The position numbers were made by a program, and so were the translations under genes. 64,000 nucleotides of DNA from Vibrio zhanjiangensis (GTDB lineage: Bacteria > Pseudomonadota > Gammaproteobacteria > Enterobacterales > Vibrionaceae). The notes under the pieces are model-generated. The model did no database searches. It saw only the letters and a list, made by a program, of their open reading frames with translations, and was not told where the DNA came from. The stretch is taken from contig NZ_BSPW01000054.1 in the NCBI RefSeq assembly GCF_030161235.1, positions 34,743 through 98,742 on the forward strand, given 5' to 3'. This document shows, in pieces, positions 25,846-33,349 of this stretch (the first letter of the stretch is position 1; every line of letters begins with the position of its first letter).

Positions 25846-26155
25846 CTCCATCACCAAAATCAACGCCGCTTAGATTCTATCCATGTTTTATCCTGCCAGG
25901 GTCTAAGTGCCACTTTACATTCTAAGTCTATTCGAGTACTCAAAAAACAAATCAATCATTAACTAACCCGCTATAGCTCAATAGTAACTTGTGAGACGAC
26001 ACGTGGAAAACGATCACCCCCTTACCTCGATTTCATTGTTCTCATTGTCATTCCTTGACATGCATTCATATTCATAAAAATTTGCAACAAGTATGATTAT
26101 TACCACCTAGTTTTTTGATTAAAGATAGAACCGGTTGTTCAATAAGGAGTCAAAA
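25846..26155. other. intergenic region before the M28 peptidase
   Basis: About 310 bases. I see no gene, terminator or repeat of note beyond the peptidase ribosome site (AAGGAG at about 26142). Confidence 0.3.
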
Positions 26156-27943
26156 ATGCAGGTAAGCAAAACAACACAACGATCCATTCTCGCCACCCTC
26201 ATCAGCAGTACACTACTCACAGGATGTTTCTGGGATGATCCACGTCGAGGTGCTAATTACGTCAGTGATAAAGTAGACAGAGAGCGGCTAATCGGTCATC
26301 TCGTCACACTCGAAGGCTTAGCCTCTAAAACCACAGATGGTAAGTCCATTACCAGAGCCGCAGGCACTCAAGGTTATCAAAACTCAACGGAGTTTATTAT
26401 TGCAACCTTAAAAGAGCGTGGTTTCATTGTCACGACTCAAGAGTTTGACTTTAGAACTTGGCAAGAACTCGCTGGCTCGAAAGCGAAAGTGGATGGAACC
26501 GATCTTATCAGTGTCAAAGACGCCCCCGATGGCATTGAGCCTGATTTTGCATTGATGTCGTATTCAGGAAATTCAAATGGCCAGCTCGATGGCATGCTCG
26601 CCTTTGTCACCCCTGATTTTAGGTTTGATGCTCCAGATTACGATAGTACTGATGGCTGTGAAACAGACGATTTTTCCGGTAAGGATCTCACTGGCAAAGT
26701 CGCCGTCATTCAGCGTGGTGGATGTGCATTTGATACCAAGGCCTTTAATGCCCAAAGTGCAGGCGCAAAAGCGGTGATCGTCTTTAACCAAGGTAATGAC
26801 GAAGGAAGAAAATCCGTTGTCAGCGGAACCTTAGGCAGCACAACTCAAGTCACAATACCCGTACTCGGGGCTCGCTTTGCACTAGGACAAGATTGGTACA
26901 ATAAAACTCAGTCTGGTCAAGTCGCAGCAAGTCTGACCGTCAATACCAAAGATGAAGATGTCGTAACACAAAATATTCTTGCCGAGACTCCAATTGGTAA
27001 CCCAGAGCAAATCGTGATGCTTGGCGCGCACCTTGACTCCGTCCCTGAAGGGCCAGGAATCAACGACAATGGTTCAGGCAGCTCAGGTCTACTTGAATAC
27101 GCCATCACGTTATCGGAACTTGAAGTACCAGTGAAAAACAAAGTTCGCTTTGCTTGGTGGGCAGCCGAAGAGGCAGGACTTGTTGGCTCTGAGTATTACA
27201 CTGAGAACTTATTTGCCCCGATTTACAATAAGGCCCAACAACAAATCCTCGATGAGCTAGGACTGAAAGACCCCAGTGAATTAACGCCGGATCAAGTGGA
27301 GTTGGTGGAAGCAAGATACACTCATATCAACCGAGTTAAGATGTATCTAAACTTCGATATGATTGGCTCTCCCAACTACATTTATGGTGTGATGGATGGT
27401 GACTTATCCGATACCAAAGACAGTCCAGATAATGCCTATAAGGGCGATTTCAAACCCCCATATGGTACCTCCGATATCGAATCCATCTTTCATGAGTTTT
27501 TTACCGACAAGGAAGAATCCACCATACCTCAGGCATTATCCAAACGCTCAGACTACGCTGGCTTTGCTGACTGGGGAATCGCTTTTGGTGGCCTGTTTAC
27601 GGGCGCTGAAAAAGTAAAAACCGCCGAAGAAGTCGAGAAGTTTGGCGGCGAAATCGATGTGGCTTACGACAAGTGCTACCACCAAGCCTGTGATGATGTG
27701 AATAACATCAACCAATCTGCGATTTACAAAAATACTCAAGCGATGGCGTATACCACAACCTACTATGCGTTAAGCGAGCAGTTGTTCCCTGATAAAGAGG
27801 ACGAAGCTAAGCCAAATGCAATGGCAAACACACTCACATCGCAACCCAAGGTAAAACTGCGTATTGGCGAGAAACTCAAAGCGGCAGAAAGCACGTCTGA
27901 CCATGATCATTTCCATGGCGATTTTGATCAAGATAGGCAATAG
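26156..27943 (+). CDS. secreted M28 zinc aminopeptidase lipoprotein with PA domain
   Basis: 595 residues from the ATG at 26156, chosen because AAGGAG lies 8 bases upstream; an in-frame TTG at 26135 would place that site inside the gene. A lipoprotein signal peptide ends in LLTGC. A protease-associated domain follows (about 120-260: GKVAVIQRGGCAFDTKA, AGAKAVIVFN). The M28 catalytic domain carries the two-zinc ligands and acid/base residues in HLDSVPEGPG, INDNGSGSSG, WWAAEEAGLVGSEYY, FDMIG and the late His in CYHQAC. The C-terminus is short and His/Asp-rich (DHDHFHGDFD). It should remove N-terminal residues from peptides at the cell surface or outside. Link to the neighbouring biosynthetic cluster is possible but unproven; it has its own terminator. 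Confidence 0.9.
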   Translation: MQVSKTTQRSILATLISSTLLTGCFWDDPRRGANYVSDKVDRERLIGHLVTLEGLASKTTDGKSITRAAGTQGYQNSTEFIIATLKERGFIVTTQEFDFRTWQELAGSKAKVDGTDLISVKDAPDGIEPDFALMSYSGNSNGQLDGMLAFVTPDFRFDAPDYDSTDGCETDDFSGKDLTGKVAVIQRGGCAFDTKAFNAQSAGAKAVIVFNQGNDEGRKSVVSGTLGSTTQVTIPVLGARFALGQDWYNKTQSGQVAASLTVNTKDEDVVTQNILAETPIGNPEQIVMLGAHLDSVPEGPGINDNGSGSSGLLEYAITLSELEVPVKNKVRFAWWAAEEAGLVGSEYYTENLFAPIYNKAQQQILDELGLKDPSELTPDQVELVEARYTHINRVKMYLNFDMIGSPNYIYGVMDGDLSDTKDSPDNAYKGDFKPPYGTSDIESIFHEFFTDKEESTIPQALSKRSDYAGFADWGIAFGGLFTGAEKVKTAEEVEKFGGEIDVAYDKCYHQACDDVNNINQSAIYKNTQAMAYTTTYYALSEQLFPDKEDEAKPNAMANTLTSQPKVKLRIGEKLKAAESTSDHDHFHGDFDQDRQ

Positions 27944-27960
27944 CACAGACATCCACCCCA

Positions 27961-27992
27961 CAAAAGCTCTCGATTGGGAGCTTTTGTTTATT
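27961..27992 (+). terminator. intrinsic terminator of the M28 peptidase gene
   Basis: CAAAAGCTC (27961-27969) pairs perfectly with GAGCTTTTG (27978-27986), 8-base loop, followed by TTTATTT. The stretch GATTGGGAGCTTTT in it recurs at 29389-29402. Confidence 0.8.
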
Positions 27993-28044
27993 TCTGGGTA
28001 CCGTCTAAATTCACCATCTCGATTCAGTGGATGTGAAAGAGGTT

Positions 28045-28060
28045 TGGACATTTCTGTGCT
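28045..28060. repeat. 16-bp direct repeat, left copy
   Basis: TGGACATTTCTGTGCT occurs here and again, identical, at 32221-32236. Each copy lies just before a qnr 3'-end sequence, intact here and broken in the right copy. Confidence 0.7.
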
Positions 28061-28090
28061 CGCGATTTTATCGCTAATTGGTGAATGTCG

Positions 28091-28220
28091 GGTAACAATT
28101 TACATGGTTTAATACTGCATTAAGGGGGAAACAGCGCTACGGTCCAATCTAACCCATTGTGCGGCAGACACCAGAATCCGATTCAAACCAAAACCGCCAA
28201 GCGTTGTTAATCTGCTTAAA
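28091..28220 (-). repeat. VCR-like attC recombination site downstream of qnr (degenerate)
   Basis: Read on the minus strand it contains TTTAAGCAGATTAACAACG, CTTGGCGG, TTTTGGTTTGAAT, GTCTGCCGCACAATG, GCGCTGTTTCCCCCTTAATG, the order and wording of Vibrio super-integron attC sites. The outer R'/R'' core sites (expected GCGTTA and TAACAA) are eroded. It follows the qnr stop codon by about 32 bases, as in a gene cassette. Part of it, ACAACGCTTGGC, is shared with the second attC at 29525-29630. Confidence 0.65.
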
Positions 28221-28251
28221 TGATATATATGTCCGTGTTCAAATTCTTCGC

Positions 28252-28908
28252 TTAATCTGGAACTATTATCAGTCCTAATTGTTCTAGTAACTGCTCTTGT
28301 TGCCAATTACATATTTTCACACCTGTGAGATCTACTTTTCTTGGATTTAGTCCATATAATTCAGAGTGACTAAGGTCGCAGCCTTGCACTCCAAACTGCT
28401 CCCAACAGTCTTCCGAGAATACACCTCGACTGAGGTCCGATCCTTTAAATGAAGTACCTCTTAAGTTTGCACCAATCCAGCGGTTTTCGAATAAATCACA
28501 CTTTTCTAGGATCTGTTTCTCAAAGTTCACATAGGATAGATTGCAGCCTGTGATGTACGCAGAGCAAAAGTACATGTTATGAGATACTTGATTCACGAAG
28601 CTAGCTTGAGAAAAATTAGCTCCTTTTAGATCACATCCCCTCAGTTCAAGACCGAAACAATTTGCCCCAATAAAACACGACATAGCAAGCTTACATTCCT
28701 TGAATGACGCATCTCTAAGATCGGAGTATGAGAAATCGCACCCTTCTAACTCTCCTTGTTCAATAAAGTTACAGTCTACGAACTGAGCATCTCGTAGATT
28801 AGCGCGCTTAAAGCTACAACCATAGAACTTGCAGTTAGAAAAAGTGTATCCACTAAAATCTTGGTTGGCAAAATCCATGTGAGAATAAGATTGATCGGTT
28901 TCTTTCAT
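28252..28908 (-). CDS. qnr: Qnr-family pentapeptide-repeat protein (quinolone protection)
   Basis: 218 residues, exactly the Qnr length, built almost wholly of pentapeptide repeats that form a right-handed quadrilateral beta-helix mimicking DNA. Family landmarks are all present: CKFYGCSFKRANLRDAQF, the loop-forming EQGELEGCDF, CDLKGANFS, YFCSAYITGCNLSY, the conserved FENRWIGANL, and a C-terminal helix ending QLGLIIVPD. Qnr proteins bind DNA gyrase/topoisomerase IV and shield them from fluoroquinolones. A GAGG ribosome site precedes the ATG. I see no LexA box upstream. A VCR-like attC directly follows, so it looks like a former integron cassette, resembling qnrVC-type arrangements, though it could also be the resident chromosomal qnr of the species. 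Confidence 0.93.
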   Translation of the reverse strand: MKETDQSYSHMDFANQDFSGYTFSNCKFYGCSFKRANLRDAQFVDCNFIEQGELEGCDFSYSDLRDASFKECKLAMSCFIGANCFGLELRGCDLKGANFSQASFVNQVSHNMYFCSAYITGCNLSYVNFEKQILEKCDLFENRWIGANLRGTSFKGSDLSRGVFSEDCWEQFGVQGCDLSHSELYGLNPRKVDLTGVKICNWQQEQLLEQLGLIIVPD

Positions 28909-29025
28909 TTTCCAGCCTCTTTAATACCTTGAATTGAAGACTATCATTTACGAGAAACTTCTCAAGCAAAACAAAGCCAGATAAAACAACCACTTAAAAC
29001 CATGAGAAATAGACAAAATAAGGCA

Positions 29026-29370
29026 TCAAATTGGCTCTCTAGGGGGGCCATTTTCAGGCCATTGCACGCGCCAGTAGAAAAAAATTTTTGGACTCATTGC
29101 AAGCCACTCAGAGATAGAGCGATTTCGATAGAGACCAATTCCAACGATCAGCCAAACTACCAGTTCAGCTGGAAGTTTTCTCCTTCTTATACTTACTTTG
29201 TTGGTTTGCTCCAGTGCCTGCTCAATCCACTCTAACGGCAGCTCTTTTTGGAAGATGGACAACGCTTCAGGAGTGGTAAGTAATTCTTTATCAATTAGCC
29301 AGTTAGACAGCATAAAAAATGACCCGATTAAAAAGAAGGGGGGCATTTTCGTAGGATCGTTTTCTGTCAA
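29026..29370 (-). pseudogene. truncated IS4-family transposase (N-terminal fragment)
   Basis: The frame from about 29313 (MLSNWLIDKEL) carries the conserved N-terminal domain of IS4-type transposases: PLEWIEQALEQT, SIRRRKLPAELVVWL, GIGLYRNRS. After about 75 residues homology stops and an unrelated tail runs to 29026; the DDE catalytic region is absent. The fragment lies between two direct copies of a GGGGGGC(C)ATTTTC motif (29041-29055 and 29337-29350). It is a non-functional relic. Confidence 0.8.
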
Positions 29371-29388
29371 CTGTTCAGCTTGTTAACT

Positions 29389-29402
29389 GATTGGGAGCTT
29401 TT
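29389..29402. repeat. 14-bp repeat of the M28 terminator arm
   Basis: GATTGGGAGCTTTT is identical to 27972-27985 within the terminator of the peptidase gene. Here the left arm of the hairpin is missing. The two copies bracket the qnr/attC/IS4 stretch. Confidence 0.45.
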
Positions 29403-29526
29403 AATTACGCTCTGACCATTCTGAGCGCAATAATCCATATTTTACCGAGTCATAGTACTCACCATCGTAGTAACGGACTTTTCTCAGCCTCGCTTCTTGT
29501 TGGAAACCCAGTTTCAAAGCCAAAGA
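29401..29526 (-). pseudogene. GNAT acetyltransferase C-terminal fragment
   Basis: About 41 codons match the end of RimJ/RimL-type GNAT proteins (LALKLGFQQEARLRKV, YYDGEYYDSVKYGLL). The N-terminal acetyl-CoA-binding part is missing; the frame instead runs directly into an attC site. This is a broken gene, with no start of its own. Confidence 0.75.
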
Positions 29527-29630
29527 CATCAGTGTACAACGCAATACCGCAGCCCCGCGCACCACCTTAAACACAAAACGCAACACATAGACAAAATGCC
29601 AAGCGTTGTGAATCACTCTTAAACAGATTG
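29525..29630 (-). repeat. VCR-like attC recombination site fused to the GNAT fragment
   Basis: On the minus strand: TTTAAGAGTGATTCACAACG, CTTGGCATTTTG, GTGTTGCGTTTTGTGTTTAA, GGTGGTGCGC, GCGGTATTGCGTTGTACAC. This is the typical wording of Vibrio super-integron attC sites. It begins about 30 bases after the stop of the 107-residue membrane protein, as expected for that gene's cassette. The R' end (expected GGCGTTA) is lost at the junction with the GNAT fragment. Confidence 0.7.
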
Positions 29631-29659
29631 TATGTGTGCTTAGCATCCATCACTTCAGA

Positions 29660-29983
29660 CTAAGGTTTACTGGCTCTCTTCATAAATCGGTCCACCATAT
29701 CTTCAGCCATCCAACCGTGAGCAGCTACTAGAGCTAATAGCAAACAATCCTTCATAGCAAACGGCTTTGCCGCCAAAACGTCGGCATATGTTCCAATGAC
29801 AATAAGTGTACCAATTAGAACTGTGGCCCAAACTCTTTCTCGGGAAACGGCATTACTACCTCGATCCTTTATAAACAAGTAATATGCGAAATTAAATGAG
29901 AGAGTGACCGTAGATGCCCAGAATAGGGAAATTAGCTGAGCATCCGATATCTGAACAACTGTAAATCCAAGATTAATGTCCAT
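29660..29983 (-). CDS. small membrane protein, three predicted helices
   Basis: 107 residues. Hydrophobic segments lie at about 17-38, 52-70 and 79-95, with a charged loop (KDRGSNAVSRERVW) and a basic tail. The form is holin-like, but no family is recognised. Its start overlaps the end of the upstream secreted-protein gene by 11 bases, so the two are translated together, and an attC-like site follows. It is therefore probably part of a two-gene integron cassette. Function unknown. Confidence 0.6.
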   Translation of the reverse strand: MDINLGFTVVQISDAQLISLFWASTVTLSFNFAYYLFIKDRGSNAVSRERVWATVLIGTLIVIGTYADVLAAKPFAMKDCLLLALVAAHGWMAEDMVDRFMKRASKP

Positions 29984-30359
29984 TATCAGTCCCTACAATT
30001 TCTTTTATTATTACCTGTATTGAATCGCTTTTCCCTTCGACTCCTCCATAAATCCAAAGTGGGCCTATGTCTGATGTTTCTAGATCATTGACTGATTCAA
30101 CTTGATACCAAACGTTAGTCCCCGAAAAGCCGCCGTAAGTTTTTTTACCAATGATTTTAACCTGTTCGTTTAGCACTGTACTTTCAATCTCTTTCCCCAC
30201 GAAGAGATTGAATAGACCATGAGGGGGAGCTGACCTTATAGGTGACGGGCTTACAATTATTCCTACAGCATTCAATGAAACCGCATCTCGGTCTAATTTT
30301 ACTTCTGCATATAAAAAACCGGAGTATAACAACGCACTAGCAAACGTAATAAGTTTCAT
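29973..30359 (-). CDS. secreted SH3-like small protein
   Basis: 128 residues with an N-terminal signal peptide (MKLITFASALLYSGFLYA). The middle (NEQVKIIGKKTYGG, NVWYQVE) reads like a bacterial SH3 beta-barrel as found in envelope proteins, but the match is by eye only. A strong AGGAGG site lies 5 bases before the ATG. It overlaps the following membrane protein gene. A periplasmic protein working with that membrane partner is a reasonable guess. Function unknown. Confidence 0.6.
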   Translation of the reverse strand: MKLITFASALLYSGFLYAEVKLDRDAVSLNAVGIIVSPSPIRSAPPHGLFNLFVGKEIESTVLNEQVKIIGKKTYGGFSGTNVWYQVESVNDLETSDIGPLWIYGGVEGKSDSIQVIIKEIVGTDNGH

Positions 30360-30709
30360 ATGTCCTCCTATCCTTCTTAAGGGTAGTCAAAAATTAGAGA
30401 CTCTAAATATGATACTTCCACAGAGTAAAATGTGATGGGGTTAGATCTTGCCTTTTGCCAATCATTAGCTTTTCTATATCATATCTAGCCGATGATCTTT
30501 GCTCAAACTTCGACATGTAACCCAGAATGGGGCAGCTTCGTGCCAGTCTAAGTCAACCTAGCAAGTCAATGGACAAAAGTCATTTAGGAAATGGTGAAAT
30601 AGTAGTAAATAATGGATAACTAGAAGTATTGCAAACCGCTTATTGAATGCTAGCGCACAGGTTTACATACGCTAGCAGGTTGTTGTGCGACAAGAAAACG
30701 AATGACAAT
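30360..30709. other. gene-free stretch between cassette-like gene pairs
   Basis: About 350 bases holding the promoter side of the SH3-like gene and the hairpin at 30648-30677. No clear attC, open reading frame or terminator with a T-run was found in it. Confidence 0.35.
30648..30677. repeat. inverted repeat after the toxin/immunity pair
   Basis: TGCTAGCG (30648-30655) pairs perfectly with CGCTAGCA (30670-30677) around a 14-base loop. It lies 32 bases after the immunity-like gene on its strand. No strong T-run follows, so it is either a weak terminator or the stem of a degenerate recombination site. Confidence 0.4.
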
Positions 30710-31132
30710 CTATTCACACAGACTAGAGTCTAAAACATACGTCCGACTTGAGGATTTCAAAGTCACTTCTCTCTTTGTTGGGCATTCGACATAGTTGTTG
30801 CCTCTGATTTCTTGCCTTAGCATAGAGTCAAAGTAGTGACCTAACACAGCAAAAACCAATGCTCCAAATAACATTAATCTAAGTGTTAATTTTGGTAGTT
30901 GTACATTTAAAAATATATTGAGTAGTGCCATTGGTATACAAGGAAGAAAAAAGCCAAATAGTACAAATGAAGATGTATTGTTAAAGTATCCCGATACTTT
31001 AATGATGGGCTCAATACCTACGCTTTTTACTAAATTGCTGAAGTCATAAACACCAAAAGCGCACCATAGCGTTATGGCGATAAAGAATAGCAAAGCAGAA
31101 AGCTTCTTCAGTAAGTCTGTCATATTAATCAA
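30710..31132 (-). CDS. putative immunity protein, three predicted membrane helices
   Basis: 140 residues with hydrophobic segments at about 10-30, 50-75 and 82-102 and a polar C-terminal tail of about 35 residues with two cysteines, probably periplasmic. The start overlaps the upstream 303-residue gene by 8 bases, a layout typical of effector-immunity pairs. Immunity proteins against pore-forming toxins are commonly small polytopic membrane proteins like this. No family was recognised from sequence alone; the call rests on form and context. Confidence 0.55.
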   Translation of the reverse strand: MINMTDLLKKLSALLFFIAITLWCAFGVYDFSNLVKSVGIEPIIKVSGYFNNTSSFVLFGFFLPCIPMALLNIFLNVQLPKLTLRLMLFGALVFAVLGHYFDSMLRQEIRGNNYVECPTKREVTLKSSSRTYVLDSSLCE

Positions 31133-32036
31133 TTAACTCTTCTACTGCTTCTTTCATTGGTTCGGTAAACTTATATTCATCGTCTAAGTCTGAAATATAA
31201 CCACCAATCTTGAAGGCGGAATAAGCAAACAAGCCCAGCCCAACGGCAACTGGTAAAGAAAAACCAAAGAGCAATCCTAGTGCCGCGCGTGAGCCGAGTA
31301 AAATACCTTGAGCGACGACACCTGCAACAACCCCCTTGGCCACGTCAGCAGAATATTGACCGACAACTTCCCCCAAGGTTTTTTCATCATGCAGTATGTA
31401 ATCTACGGCATTAACTGCACCACTAAACACAAGTTCTACATAGATGTTGCCTTTCAAAAAATTAATATTGCCTTTAACGGTGTTCAGAGCGTAGCCGATT
31501 TTTAGCATTTGAGGTGTCGCTTCCTGCCAGCGAATACCGAGATCTAAATATCGAGGTTTGTAGTTCTCAACCACAATATTTGTTACTCCATTGATATTGA
31601 CTGCTTTAGCCGTTACTCCCCACCCACCAAGCTCTTTGGCGACTTCATAGGCTCCTTTTAAGCCCATACTAACGCCTGTGTAGTCTTTGCCTGTAGAAAG
31701 TTCTCCGTGAGTGTCTTTCACGAGCAAATCTAAATACTCGTTTGCTTCTTCAACTGTCATAACAGCAATGCTGACATTGGTCTGTTTAGATGTATCCCAC
31801 CGATATTCTTTCGCTTGCTCTTGTAACTCCTTATGCCACTCTTTTTCAGTAAGATCGTAGGCCTGTTGTGCAGCGGCACGCTCTGCAAGAACACGTTCTC
31901 TATTTTCAGCCCAACGTTGATAATCCTTAGCGGTGTAAGTTAATTCCGCTCTGCGCTCTTGACGTTGCCGCTCTGCTCTTTCTCTTGTGGTTTCTTGCCT
32001 TTCTTCGGGGGCATATGGGAAAGATTCATACCGCAT
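31125..32036 (-). CDS. putative pore-forming toxin/effector
   Basis: 303 residues. The first 100 are highly charged and helical (many Arg/Glu, QRQERRAEL). The middle is mixed alpha/beta. A long hydrophobic helical hairpin near residues 230-280 (VAKGVVAGVVAQGILL, ALGLLFGFSLPVAVGLGLF) resembles the hydrophobic hairpin of pore-forming colicins and of membrane-disrupting type VI effectors of Vibrio. There is no signal peptide. It is followed by an overlapping small polytopic membrane gene, the likely immunity protein. No MIX, PAAR or Rhs motif was seen, so the delivery route is open. Family identity is not certain. Confidence 0.55.
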   Translation of the reverse strand: MRYESFPYAPEERQETTRERAERQRQERRAELTYTAKDYQRWAENRERVLAERAAAQQAYDLTEKEWHKELQEQAKEYRWDTSKQTNVSIAVMTVEEANEYLDLLVKDTHGELSTGKDYTGVSMGLKGAYEVAKELGGWGVTAKAVNINGVTNIVVENYKPRYLDLGIRWQEATPQMLKIGYALNTVKGNINFLKGNIYVELVFSGAVNAVDYILHDEKTLGEVVGQYSADVAKGVVAGVVAQGILLGSRAALGLLFGFSLPVAVGLGLFAYSAFKIGGYISDLDDEYKFTEPMKEAVEELID

Positions 32037-32220
32037 TTAAGTTCACTCACACAAAAATAAGGTCAATGGTATCAATAATTTCAGTAAGTTATAATCTCCA
32101 ACAAGGCATTTTTATACATTAGTCAGCCAAATAGTTATTTTGACTATCAAAACGCTCGAAGTGACATTTTTAGTCGCTATTTTTGAGAAGAACACTGATT
32201 GAGTGGGATGCACTTACGAA

Positions 32221-32236
32221 TGGACATTTCTGTGCT
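32221..32236. repeat. 16-bp direct repeat, right copy
   Basis: Identical to 28045-28060 (TGGACATTTCTGTGCT). Here it is followed after 4 bases by a qnr 3'-end remnant; the attC present in the left copy is missing. Confidence 0.7.
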
Positions 32237-32240
32237 AGCT

Positions 32241-32280
32241 TCTGGAGCTATTATCAGTCCTAATTGCTCTTATTGCTATA
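32241..32280 (-). pseudogene. remnant of a second qnr 3' end
   Basis: Bases 32241-32266 match qnr 28256-28281 at 25 of 26 positions. The match continues after a 12-base deletion (CTCTTATTG against CTCTTGTTG). In frame it encodes EQLGLIIAPE, close to the qnr ending EQLGLIIVPD. Nothing else of the gene remains. Confidence 0.65.
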
Positions 32281-32443
32281 TTTGGGGAACCAAAGTTCGT
32301 GATATGTATTTTTGTCAATTGAATCGACTTGTGAGCCAACTACTACTCGATGCACCTAATTTACACCTATTGACAACATTGTAAAATAGCTAATGGTTAA
32401 CTAATATAAGTGAACTTAGTTTCATATCAATAGGAGATTTCCA

Positions 32444-33040
32444 ATGCCAACATTGGGTGTAGCTGAATTTTCTAGAATCGTCGTGACAACTGGAAAACCA
32501 AAACAATCGAGAGTTAGAAATATTTCTACACGTAAAGAATACAACCCAGCTCATGACTACTACGGTCCTTTACGCAACTCTATAAAACACCTATTTACGG
32601 GAGGAAGACATATTTCTCATTTATACACTATATGCAACCGCCAATCCGGAACAAAAAAGATAAAATATGAATCCATTGTAAACTTATTTAAAGACTGGCA
32701 ATCAGGGAAAGCCATAACCGCATTTACACCACCGAGAGAACTTTACGACTTTTCTCAAACAAGTATTACTTGTAACCCAGAATTACATGTAAATCTAAAT
32801 GGGCAAGCCAGATTAGTAAAATTACATTTCAACTCTACTGACAAAATGACGCAGGAAAGAGCAAACATTATATGCACCGTTATGAAAGAAGCTATAAATG
32901 ATGATGGATTCGAACACTCTGTATTAGATCTATCGACAGGTCGAGAGCTATTTTTTAATGGTGATTATGAAAAAACTTACGACCGTATTAACAGAGAAAT
33001 CAAACTACTCGAAGGCTTCTGGGTAGAAGCCGATAAATAG
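32444..33040 (+). CDS. hypothetical protein, unrecognised
   Basis: 198 residues, soluble, no signal peptide or membrane segment. The N-terminal half is basic (TGKPKQSRVRNISTRKEY, RNSIKHLFTGGRH), the C-terminal half acidic and helical. A good AGGAG site precedes the ATG. It lies just right of the decayed cassette region and is on the opposite strand from it. No homologous family is recognised; the basic first half might bind nucleic acid, but this is only a guess. Confidence 0.6.
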   Translation: MPTLGVAEFSRIVVTTGKPKQSRVRNISTRKEYNPAHDYYGPLRNSIKHLFTGGRHISHLYTICNRQSGTKKIKYESIVNLFKDWQSGKAITAFTPPRELYDFSQTSITCNPELHVNLNGQARLVKLHFNSTDKMTQERANIICTVMKEAINDDGFEHSVLDLSTGRELFFNGDYEKTYDRINREIKLLEGFWVEADK

Positions 33041-33349
33041 TAAATACTGGCACAGATGCCTGCTAGTTCGAACCAATTTTATTAGGGTGAATAAACTCGG
33101 GACACTTTTCTAGGAACTGATTGCAATCCCCTGCCTAAATGCTTGCTGACTTCTTAACGTATTGCTCTTTGCCCTGTTTCCATTTTTCTAATGAGCAAGG
33201 TTACTCTGTATATTATCCAATAATGATACCAATATCACATTAAAATATAACAAAATCAATCATTTATATATATCAGTCAACTTGATTATGGGGACGATAA
33301 AGTCAATAATTGCCTAAATTTGTCAAGCGAGAATTTAAAGGAATAAATA
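33041..33349. other. gene-free stretch, possibly decayed
   Basis: About 310 bases. On the minus strand a short open segment (KWKQGKEQYVKKSA) ends in a stop and is followed by more broken frame, which looks like an old gene remnant but cannot be assigned. The ribosome site of the DUF4286 gene (AAAGGA) lies at the right end. Confidence 0.3.

Larger units (their letters stand above)
32037..32443. other. intergenic stretch with right-hand repeats and qnr remnant
   Basis: About 400 bases. It carries the right copy of the 16-bp repeat, the qnr 3'-end remnant, and the promoter and ribosome site (AGGAG) of the next plus-strand gene. No other gene is supported. Confidence 0.4.

Noticed and set aside
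27770..28112. Frames on both strands across the end of the M28 peptidase gene and its terminator
   Set aside because: Shadows of the peptidase reading frame and of the terminator hairpin.
28109..28306. 65-residue minus-strand frame over the qnr 3' end
   Set aside because: It is the out-of-frame reading of the qnr end plus the attC site; not a gene.
28909..29025. Search for a LexA (SOS) box upstream of qnr
   Set aside because: No CTGT-N8-ACAG-like sequence was found, unlike upstream of qnrB genes.
30648..30677. Inverted repeat considered as a third attC site
   Set aside because: The paired arms do not show the VCR wording (CAACGCTTGGC, CCCCTTA) seen in the other two sites, so it is only listed as a hairpin.
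33095..33190. Minus-strand broken frame (KWKQGKEQYVKKSA) that looks like the end of an old transposase
   Set aside because: Too short and interrupted by stops to assign to any family by eye; left as possible decay only.
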